A DNA stretch of 64,000 nucleotides from Nematostella vectensis. Its lineage: Eukaryota; Cnidaria; Anthozoa; Actiniaria; Edwardsiidae. A program made the position numbers and the translations under genes. This document shows, piece by piece, positions 49,101 to 58,800 of this stretch. The notes beneath the pieces are model-generated. The model did not search any database, was not told the origin of the DNA, and saw only the letters and a list, made by a program, of their open reading frames with translations. The stretch lies in NCBI RefSeq assembly GCF_932526225.1, contig NC_064034.1:19032927-19096926 (forward strand). Reading direction: 5' to 3'. Within the stretch, counting starts at the first letter, position 1, and the number at the start of each line of letters is the position of its first letter.

Positions 49101-52100
49101 AAACTTGATTGGCGGAAGTGAGAAGCGGTTTTGGCATTTTGGGGATCGTTGGCAAGCGTTATCAGAATACTCCAAATCGCAGAAAATCATTATAAATAAA
49201 TCGTTATCGCTATATATTATTATTTTTGAGAAAAATGTTATCATTTTTAATTACACATCCTTTAATCGTTCCCGCCTTTGCAAAGAATGCTCTAAGTTAC
49301 TGTTTGTCCTTTCGAGAATAGCATGATCTTTACATGCCTCATATTAGCAAAAGTGTATATTTGTGGTATTTAATGTGTTTTTGTTTTTTTCCGTCAGTAT
49401 CATCTGGAACTCCAGCCCTATCATCAACATGATCATCATCTTCGGCTGTATACTCAACTACATTACCGTTATCCTCTACGGCTTTGATTACACTCTGGTC
49501 AGCATAGTCACAGTATCAAGTATCTGCAGGGTACGTAGCCTCAATGCTAATCCCTGCTAATGCTGGTCGTACTAATCATGCGTGATATTTCCTTGCAGGC
49601 TCGTGCCTGGACGTTTGCCATTGGCTTTACTCTGTCTGTCGGTGGTCTAACAGCTAAACTCTGGATAGCATACTGCGTGCTGAGTGACCGGTTTGTCAAG
49701 AAAAGGGTAAATAAGGCACTACTTATTCATATCTTAATGGTAAAACAACTTCTGGAAAATTGATTGGATACCTTCAACATGCTCCCAAGCGCGGACCCAG
49801 GATTTGCTGAAGGGGTTGTGCAGTCATAGCCATCATCTCTAACGATCCCTCTATAAGGAGCGACCTCTCTTTGGTGGGCATAGGCGTACCCTCTTTGTCT
49901 CCTACCTACTTCCTCAGACTGAATACTTCAATCATCATGCTTAGCTTCTTTGCAAATGGTTGCTGTTTTTTTGTTTTTGAACTTCTACCCATTTTGAGAT
50001 CATCTGTTCACCCTGTCACTTCTGTGTTGTAACCAAGTCATATATAAATCCCACCATGAATGATATATGACGTATAGTTATTTTCTTTCTTTAGAAAAGC
50101 ATGCTTGTGTGGATGATTTGTATTGTGCTGTTTTTCTTCATCGTGGACATTATCATCCTTGGGTGCTGGGAGGGTTTGAACCCACTTCGAAGAGAACTTG
50201 TACAATACCGGGATCAGGAGCTGTTCAAGTGCTCAGAAGTAAGATTGCTAACCAATCAAATTTGAGGCTTCGTAATCAAACTTATTAAACAGTAACCCAT
50301 TACTATTATTTCAAGCATTTTTCAACGTCATCAGCAACAGCACCCCAATAAGAACCATATCAGCAACAACAACTATCTTAATTACAACAAGACAAAACAT
50401 CAAGCAATGTGGAAAAACTTTAACGGCAGCAGAAACAATATCAGCATCAAATCACGTTACAGAGAGAACAAATAGAACCTGCTAGCAGCTAGTTTCAGAG
50501 CTTACTCTTAACCGCATTGGCTCATAGTAACCCCTGTGACCACCAGCAATGTAAAGGTCCACACTTTTCTCTTTCAGCCAATCACAGCCAAAACCTTCCA
50601 GGCAGAAGTAATCTCGGTTGAGCACTGCCGAAGTGAGAACGAGTTGATGTGGCTGCTCATCATCCTCATCTACAAGGCTCTGGTCTTGCTGTTTGGACTC
50701 TTCCTTGCTTGGCAGACCAGGAAACTGTACATCAAGTCTCTTAATGACACACAGCACTGTGTGGTCTGTGTATTCGTCGTGCTAGTTTTCGTTATTATCG
50801 GTCTGATTGTCGCGTTCGTGGTCCCGATGTTTCCCAACCTGTACTTTGGGATCATTGGGTCTTGCATCTTCCTGTGCACGACTATCATCTTGGCGCTATT
50901 ATTTTCTCACAAGGTAAAATACCAAGATAGAAAATCTTGCACCACTTACATGAAATAGGTCTTGTAAGGTTGAATCAGTTGCATCCTATTGCAGTGCAGT
51001 GTTACTCATTGTTTTCGGATAAAAGAATGCTTATTCTGCCCTGCCTGCTATGTAAACTGTTAGCAAAAGATACACTACCAGAAAATAACTGACAACCATT
51101 ATTTTTGTGCCGACAGATGACTCGTGTGTCGTGTCTGTGCGGACCATGTGGGAGGAAGAAATCGACGGCGAAACTTATCAGAGTCACGAGCCACGAAGAG
51201 AGACTGAATGAAGATAGCGACGATGGGGAGAGCAAAGGTTGCTGCGGCTTAAGCTTCTGTTTATGTTGTGCAGCGGCTTGTGCTTGCTGCGCATGCTCGC
51301 CAGCCTGTTGTATCACGTGCTGGTCTTGTTTTCCGTGCTGTAATCTATACCTGTGTTGTCGCTCGTGCTGCTGTGGCTCAAAGGTGAACCCAAGTCGAGA
51401 AAATAACGAAAAGGTCGAGTTTTACATCAATGGTCAAGCGCAAGAGAAGGAAGGGCAGATTGCGTATCTTCTACGCGAACTGCATGAGGTAAGCCCGTGT
51501 GATAGAAACCTGCCTGAGCTTACTTTTTCTCAACGAAGTGATATAAACTGATTCGCTCTTTAGTGCCTGTGTGGCGTGTGGACCATCACTGAGTCCCGGG
51601 CTCAATTCTCAGTTTCTTTTTGTTCCCGTTTTTGCACCAAGGTTCTTCTCTGGATTTTCTGTTTTTCCTCTGTCCACGAAAAAAAAAAAACGTTGTCAGA
51701 CATGAGTAGTATCTGAGCTCTGTTGAGTCAGCATTCCAGCCAAATCTATCTATTATTGTTTTATTTACTTATCTATTTCATCTGCAGAGAGACGAGCAAA
51801 TCAAGCACCTTCGACCATCGTACGCTGTCGTCACGACCTGGACACAAACCTACGACGACTCGGACTCAGACTCGGGTGGAGAAATGAACGGTGGGTCGTC
51901 AATGGACAGCGACGGTAGCTATAGTGACGGTAGCCATAGCGACGGTGGCAGGCGTCGCGGAAGAGGCTCAAGGAGAAAGAGAAACTCTGTGAAGATTTTC
52001 AACAAAGGGCACGATTGGTCTCACGTACAAAGCCGAGTGGACACTGGGGTCCGCAAGACGCCATCTCCGTCGCCTTCAAAGACGAAGGACGAAGGGTACT

Positions 52101-54568
52101 ATTTAAACGTGTGGCGAGCTGGAGGTGGAAGGGCTACAGATAAAGAGTTGGAGAGGCTTAAAGCGGAGCTAGAAGAGGTACCTATTGCTATTTTATCAGC
52201 ACACAGCATCCATTCATCAGCACATGCATCACTTTGTCGTCACATAAGCATGCCTTTTAATCAAAATTAGATAAAATTATCCGATGTCCGAAGGTGTCAT
52301 CCATCGTTTTCCGAAGTCAGACGCTAAAGCGCCAAAAAGATTTAGATTAAAAACTAGAGTATAGATTTCATTAGGCTTTGTAATTCTTCATTTAGGCTTA
52401 ATCACTTGCCGTCAAAATCGGAGAACGGCCTGCAAGGGCGGCAGTATCTGCAATATAGGATGTTGTATGTTCTCCTGATTAGAGAACAGTGAATTAGTAA
52501 CTTGGACCCTGTCTCATGTGTCTTCCAACTAACTCTACAGAAAGACAAAGAAATCAAGCGATTGAAAGCTGGAAAGCCGCCAACGGTTAGAAAGCAGTCT
52601 ACGAGTTCTCAAAAGAATGTTACAAGAATAATCAAGGTAACCTATTATTGTTTGCACTCACATTAGTACCTCATATTCGTATTATTGGACAAGTCGATGA
52701 TTGAAACGTTACAATACAAATACTACTAGTTAATGCACAGCAATCTTACCAAAACATTGCCACTACATTTGCAGCCTGTCCCCGAAGAACAAACAGACAC
52801 CGACGATAAACAATGTCAGACGGACGCAGATCTAATCAATAGCTCGGAAACAAAGCACGTGGTCGTCATTAATAAAGAACCAAAGGAAAATAGAGCTCCT
52901 ATTGACGTCACACTCGTCAAAACAGAAAATCACAACCCGTCTTTCCAGAGCCCACTCTCTCCAACAAGGGGGAAGAAACCATCTGTCAAGAAGAAAGGTA
53001 AAGTACCTAAAAAGGACAAGACACAAGAAAAAGAGGTGGAACCTAGAGAAAATCCCAAGTCGCCAGACGAATGGCTTTTTGGTCCGCCAAATGAAAGTCC
53101 ACCATCAGTGGTAACCATACAGACCACAAACTCTCCTGTTAAAGAGGAGAAGCCCACATCTCCGAAACCATTAGTATACAATAAAATCAATTCACCACCA
53201 TCGCAAAGGATAGTTTCTATTCACGCTAAGAACGATTCACCAACTACGACAGAAAAACCAAAGTCCCCTGAAACATGGGTGTACAATAAGCCAGAATCAC
53301 CACAAGAACGGGTAGTGTCTATCCAACCAAGGAATGATTCGCCTATTAGGAAAGAAAACCAGAAGGAATCGTCACCGCCAACAGTCGTGGCTATCCAGAC
53401 AAGAAAAGAGTCTCCAACACCGGAAGATAAACCAAAGGCTCCTGAAGCGTTGGTATACAACAAGCCAGAGTCTCCGAAACCTGAAGATAAGCCAACGTCT
53501 CCGAAAACGTTGATGTTTACTGAACCTGACGATAAAAAAGAGGAGAAGAAGAAGCAAGAAGAAGAGGAGGTGCAGAAAGAACTGAAAAGAAAAGAGGAGA
53601 AAGAAAAACAAAAGGAGGAAATAGCAAGACAAGAAGAAGAAAGGAAGGAAGAGGAAAAACGAAAGGAAGAAGAAAAGGAAGAGGAAAAAAGAAAGAAGAA
53701 AGAGGAGGAACAAAAAGAAAAAGAAAAGCAAGAAGAGGAACAAAGGAAAAAAGCGCAGGAAGACAAGAAAAGGGAAGAAGAGGAGAAGAGAAGGCAGGAG
53801 GAGGAAAAAGAAGCAAAACGAAAAGAAGAGGAAAAGCGAAAGGAGGAGGAGAAACAACTCGAAAAGCAAAGAAAAGCTGAAGAGGAGAAGAGAAAGGAGG
53901 AGCAAAGAAAAGCTGAAGAGGAGAAACAAAAAGAAGAAGCAAAAAGGATAGAAGAAGAAAATAAAAAGAAAGAAGAAAAGGAAAAAGAAGAGGCAAGAAA
54001 GCGTTTGGAAGAAGCGCAGAAACCGCTGCTTTCACCTTCACCGCCTAACAACACTCCTGTGGACGACAAAAAGATCGATAATGACGACAACGCACCACAT
54101 CCGAAAGACGAACCTGACATTCAGGAGCAACCAGAAAATGAAGACGATGATGATGGTGGCGAGGAAGACGATGGTGACGATTTTGACGATGATAATGATG
54201 ATGGAAATGGCGCTGAAGATGATGAGGACCACGAGGATGGAAGCGGAAGCGAGAGCGATGGACAAGGAGGAAGGCGACCGAAAAAGAGATCCCGTAAAAA
54301 GATACCTCATCACAAACTCAACTGGAACGCAAAATCAAAAGTAGACACATCTAGCGGGTATGTAAAGCGCCCTACGAAGAAAATCAAAACCTACAAAGTA
54401 GATTACTCTAAGGTAAGATCGAAACTAGGGGCGTCCTCGAATGCGCCCCCCAAGAACCAAGAGGAGATTGAGAAAATGCGAGAGAGAAGAAGACAAAGAA
54501 ACGCAGCCAAAAAAAGATTGCAGCAAGAACCGTCAAACAACCGTAGAAGGGCACAGAAGGAAAAATAA
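43155..54568 (+). CDS. GABA-B-like class C GPCR with a very long cytoplasmic tail
   Basis: 18 exons: 43155-43367, 43938-44081, 44642-44815, 45520-45624, 46479-46547, 46969-47172, 47513-47776, 47921-47990, 48053-48160, 48760-48907, 49398-49530, 49599-49706, 50095-50238, 50578-50913, 51117-51488, 51788-52177, 52541-52636, 52775-54568. Phases agree; about 1623 residues. A signal peptide precedes a Venus-flytrap ligand domain to about residue 440 (PLYIGGLFDLSTKHGYGALP, TYPYFFRTFPSRSEYSLPM, MYGPHYVWILQDG). Seven membrane helices cover roughly 465-740, with family marks GFTLSVGGLTAKLW and ALVLLFGLFLAWQTRKL. The tail (about 880 residues) holds a 20-cysteine block (782-828), short helical segments, Ser/Pro repeats, a Lys/Glu helix, an acidic stretch and a basic end. 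GABA-B-type receptors signal through Gi/o as obligate dimers; ligand and partner here are unknown. Exon 4 start was set at TTTTCCAG/ATAATG because upstream bases are repeat-derived. Confidence 0.92.
43156..43163. promoter_or_regulatory. CRE palindrome overlapping the start codon
   Basis: The start codon of the GABA-B-like gene is embedded in ATGACGTCA, so a perfect TGACGTCA site spans codons 1-3. It could be an intragenic ATF/CREB site near the transcription start or simply a coincidence of Met-Thr-Ser codons. Confidence 0.4.
43433..43794. repeat. MITE with CAACTAGCCTGCG ends
   Basis: The element begins CAACTAGCCTGCGTAGCTGG and ends with the near-perfect inverse (CCGCCAGTTACGCAGGCTAG then TTG). 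The arms pair over about 150 bp: GAACTCGTTCGTAGTTT at left pairs with AAACTACGAACGAGTTC at right. There is no coding capacity. It lies in intron 1 of the GABA-B-like gene. Confidence 0.85.
45353..45460. repeat. Shortened copy of the CTAGCCTGCG MITE
   Basis: The ends CTAGCCTGCGTATATGGCGG and ACACCGCCAGCTAC match the element at 43433-43794, but most of the interior is missing. It lies about 60 bp before exon 4 of the GABA-B-like gene, which creates a misleading open frame upstream of the true acceptor. Confidence 0.7.
45637..45952. repeat. MITE with GTCGAATCCGTTGTATCGCG ends
   Basis: GTCGAATCCGTTGTATCGCG near the left end is inverted at the right end (CGCGATACAACGGATTCGAC). Inner words also pair (CCAATCAGA with TCTGATTGG). 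It inserts only 13 bp after the donor of exon 4 in the GABA-B-like gene, so that exon is flanked by transposon sequence on both sides. Confidence 0.85.
46821..46990 (+). repeat. Triplicated acceptor boundary of GABA-B-like exon 6
   Basis: The first about 30 bases of exon 6 (GCTTACAAGGAGAAAATGTA) occur three times: at 46821 (no AG before it), at 46899 (preceded by a usable TTGTAG) and at the real site 46969. The intronic polypyrimidine stretch is copied too. Spacings are 78 and 70 bp; use of the 46899 site would shift the frame. Confidence 0.82.
48422..48572. repeat. Small MITE with GCAGGCGCGTAC ends
   Basis: CAATGCAGGCGCGTAC at the left is inverted at the right as GTACGCGCCTGCAATG. A GCGC-rich block and a C-run follow the left arm. 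It lies in the intron before the first membrane-helix exon of the GABA-B-like gene and resembles the family at 7372-7659. Confidence 0.75.
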
Positions 54569-55851
54569 TAAGTAGTTTTAGTTACACTGAGGTGAATACT
54601 TAAAATTCCTCCAGCTTTAGCTGAACGAAAATATACATAATATTGTATCCTAGATTTGGTATAGCTAGTAGATGATAGGTATATCGTAGATATTTCTGTA
54701 AAAAGTATTTTGAGCGACCTCTTATTTAAAAGAAAATATATAGATAAAAGGACTGTAAATGTCATAAACTTAGATGTTCCAAAATGCCATAGTGTACATA
54801 GAATATCATTGTATCGTTCAGTGCATCAAAAAGAATGCAAATCTCAACTGAGCATATTTGTATACTAATCCTGTAATATAACCTAAAGATTTACGTAAAT
54901 GACGAAAGAATACTCAACAATGCCGCTACAGTGAAACATTAAAAAAAACATATCGAAAAATGAAATCGTTATTTTTTTATACATACCTGATCTAAAAAAA
55001 ACCTTTGTCAGTGTAAACGGCGAATGGCAAATGGCAGTTCCCAGACCATGCCTATGGATACTAATTATTCGAACGAGCTAAAGCAATGACAGGGCCATAC
55101 ATCGATTGCCTTTAATGGTTATCGTATGATTGATCCATGTCTTCCTGCCATTTGCCAATCCACGTTTGCCGTTTGCAATGACAACGTTTTTGAAAAAGGT
55201 GTATTCACTGTTGCGATCATCCAAGATCATTGTAACTTATAGCTATATCGCAGCTCTATCGAAGTCCTTCCTTTCGAAGTCCTTCGAGTTCTCGTGGATA
55301 GATTAGATGGACATTTGACGAAAGATATTCGCTTTAGACGTATTATCGCAGGATCTGGTTAGATGTACAGGGAAATGAATCAGTACAATGTTGAAATGCT
55401 CTGTTTTACGCCTCTGAAAACCGACGAAGGGCTAACGCTTGAAACGTGACCGAAACTTGATTCCACCAAACATATGCAGACCACCTAGTTATTCTACAGC
55501 TTGTCTTTAGTTTTTCTGGTCATGACATATTATGTAGAGTTGAAGATTACGTTTACTAAGAGAGGGCACATTTGTGTCTATTTAATAAAATATATGAAAC
55601 GTGGATATTGTTTCTTTGCGTTTCAGGGCTAAAGCTATTGGTGTGGGCAGTAATCTTTTAAGTCTTGGTACATACGAACCATTTCTATTGGCCTTAATCG
55701 TTAACTTGCAAAACAACTTGTGCGATCTTTCAGTTTATTGTTGTTGAATTTTTTTTTTAATTTTATAAGGCTATTTTTTAGGCTATGTTGTTATAAATAT
55801 GAGAAGATAGTGTTTTTATGCTAAATTATGCTATCTAAAATTGAGCTGGAA
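54569..55851. other. 3' intergenic region between GABA-B-like gene and RTCA
   Basis: This holds the 3' untranslated region of the GABA-B-like gene, a MITE at 55006-55183 and AT-rich sequence. No further exons were recognised on either strand. Confidence 0.55.
55006..55183. repeat. MITE with TGTCAGTGTAAACGGC ends
   Basis: The left arm (AAACGGCGAATGGCAAATGG then CAG) pairs with the right arm (CTGCCATTTGCC ... TTTGCCGTTTGCAATGACA). The interior has no coding capacity. Confidence 0.75.
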
Positions 55852-58800
55852 CTAAAGAGAATGATTAACCAAGCCTATCCCGTCGCATTCTATGATACTT
55901 GCATCATGTCCTTCGTCAGAGCAGGAAGTGACTTTAAACCTAGCCTAAATGAAAAATAGGAAAGAACAATAAACACATAGTCAACAGTTGGCATACCTTT
56001 TTATCAGATGTACAACTGGCATAATAACGGCCGTTGATCAAATGGTTTTGGTTGATTAGTTTTGATGCTATTAATCCTCCTTAAAAAAATAATAAATAAA
56101 TTCTTTCTAATCTTTATAAATTCAAATGATAAATTCCATTCATTTTTATTCCCATAACGTCTAGATGCATAAATACCCCTTGTCATAATCTTGAATAGGG
56201 ACCTTGAGCAAGGACGATTTACATACTCTCCACGAGTTTTCACGTCGTGATTTGTTGGAAAACGACTGAAATTTATCAAAATACAGCGAATTTTCTCCGA
56301 GATGTTATTTGAATTCGGGATAAAATTCCATTGTTTTCTCTCGTCGTCAACGTTGCCGCCGTCGTTGCTTATGGTCTCCACGTGCGTTACCTTAGTTATC
56401 CTTTCTGCCACATAAATAGCCGTCTTAGTATGCATGGTCAGCGGTCCAGTCTTGACACGTGACTTGCCGTTGGCAAGTGCCATAAGAATGATCAGCTATG
56501 ACAAGAAACAATGCTAGATACTAAATGCCGAGCCCGAAAACTCCAACTGAAGCCCTGAAACGGCGACCTGTTTTCCCACACAGTAGAATAAGTTTAACAG
56601 GGGACATGGATCATGTCATAATTATTAAGCAGGGCCTTTGCAGAGGGTAGCCCCCCCCTCCCTCAATATTAGCCCCCGCTCCCAATATTAGAGCTGTTCT
56701 CATGGCCGGGGGGCACTGCTCCAAAAATTCGTATTTTACAAAACAAACAGGTTGGTCATCTATTTGAGATTATCCTTAGCCGTTGAAGAGGAATTCATGT
56801 TCGAAGCTCTTAATAAATTATTACTCAACAAAAAGACAATGTACGATACAATAAACTAAGTGTCTTGGGGGGGAAGGGGGGGTTACAAACACATTTTACC
56901 ATAGCCTGCTAGCCGGCTCTCCAGTGGATTAAATTCATGTTTAAGGGGTCTCGGGATTCCTGTGCGCCACGGGGATCCTGAACAACGAAATCACACAGGA
57001 GAGCCGGCTCGCAGGCCAATTCAAACACTTTTTGGTATCAACAATATAGCGACTTGTCCTCATGCTATATCGTTGTGTTGTTATTGAACTTGGCATTTCA
57101 GAAAGTGCGAATTCTGCTCGTACCTGATCTTGCAAATGTTCATCTACGCAGCCACCAGAGTCCAGGTTCCTCGTCAGGTCAGACACCGCGTCTGATGCAA
57201 CTTCCTCTGATGGAACACCTTGTGAACAAAACATAAAATAATCTAATTATTTTCTAATCCTTTTATAGCTTTTATCTCTGTCGATTCAGTTCACCTTTTC
57301 TGCCGAGGGCCGATACTGCTATTCTACATCCTGTTGTTGTCTCAGCCATCACCCTATCACGAAATTTAATATCTCATCACGGACTTTTATATTTCAAATG
57401 TATTCAATGAACTGAACTGCTTGAACTGAACACTTGTTATTGTTAAGCATACGAAGATACAAGAGTGTACTTGAAAGAAAACTTCAACATTACTATCCAC
57501 ACCTGATATATAAGTAAAATATGCCAGATTGGTCAGTCACTGGAATTAGCCAATAAAAACTGGTGCTTTATGTGACTTGATATTGTGTAGGGTTGTATCA
57601 ATTGGAGGGGTTATTGGTCTTGTAGTTGAGGTTTTCATTGTGCCTAAAAAGTGTCTAAAAGGTACAGATCGAAAATTTAACCATTGGTTAGCTTCAACTC
57701 AAAAGAAGTTTATGAAAAAGGAATTTAAAAAGTGGAGTCAACCAGTCAATGGTCTAAGTAAATACTGAAAAGGGGTTGGTTGCAAATTTCCGTTTAACAG
57801 TGAAAAGAGCCTAACAGAGGCCTGGACTACGGTGGTAAGCGCTTAACTTCTGTGCATCTCTAGATCGAGGTAATCTCAAGCACTGGAGTCAAGCTATTGT
57901 TAACATTGCGAGGCTGTTATCACTGAGCTTCCTACCCCCTATACGCCTCATCAACCCCTCATACACGCACACACATCTGAAGGTTTAACTGGGTGGAAAG
58001 TAGGAAGGTAAAAGGGTAACTGTAAAGGCTTTTCCCTTGGGACGTTTGTACTACATTGACAATCGCTACACTTACTGAATGCCAGTTCCATTGCCATGGG
58101 CTTTGTCCCTTGACTCTTGGACAGCGTCTATGTTAATAGGAGTATCCGGGTATCTTCGCTTGATCAGTTTAGTGGCCTCACGCGCCATAGTTTGCGCAAC
58201 CTGCAAAATGCACATTAAGAAGGAAATGGTGTGACCTGAATTGATTGGTTTAGTTATTATTCTTATCAAAATATGTTTCAAATCCATTATTTATAGCCTC
58301 CGCGCTAATGAAATATTATATACCAATTGTTTCAATATCATTATTATATTAATTTACATAAAATCTTAGTGTTGTTTTTATTTCAGGTATAAATAAAGTT
58401 GTTTTGCGGTTGTTGTTGACGTGCAATTATTATTATTAATCGTTATTGATATAACGATTTCGCATTATTGCAGATTAAGATGATCTACTTCATATACTTT
58501 TGTCGAGACTCAAAATGTTGATCGTTTTACTCTTTCTCATTTGCACGTGTAGTGAAGTAAAAAAAACGCTTTCCATACTGTTTTTTATGGACGTCGATCA
58601 CATGGTTTACATAAAAACATGTGGCCACAACACGTCTTGCCATGAAGTGCTGGTTTTCAAATCAATCACTTCTGATCAATTTCCCTTGTGTCTCAAAGTC
58701 AGGGATTCGGGTGCAAATATGTTTGCCAAATGCCTTAAAATATTCGTCGAAGCGGAAGATTCCCTAGATCACGAAACAGTGAAGATCGAGATTCCAGATG

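Noticed and set aside
53221..54120. Long open frames on the minus strand opposite the GABA-B-like tail (Ser/Phe-rich and Leu/Phe-rich)
   Set aside because: They are mirror images of the Lys/Glu-rich codons of the sense exon (GAA/AAG read backwards as TTC/CTT) and have no start context or splice support.
56004..56390. Extension of the [15 protein letters not shown] exon to a stop at 56004
   Set aside because: A GTAACG donor at 56390 joins in phase to exon 55944-55852, which encodes the conserved ending of the family; the extension is AT-rich and unconserved.
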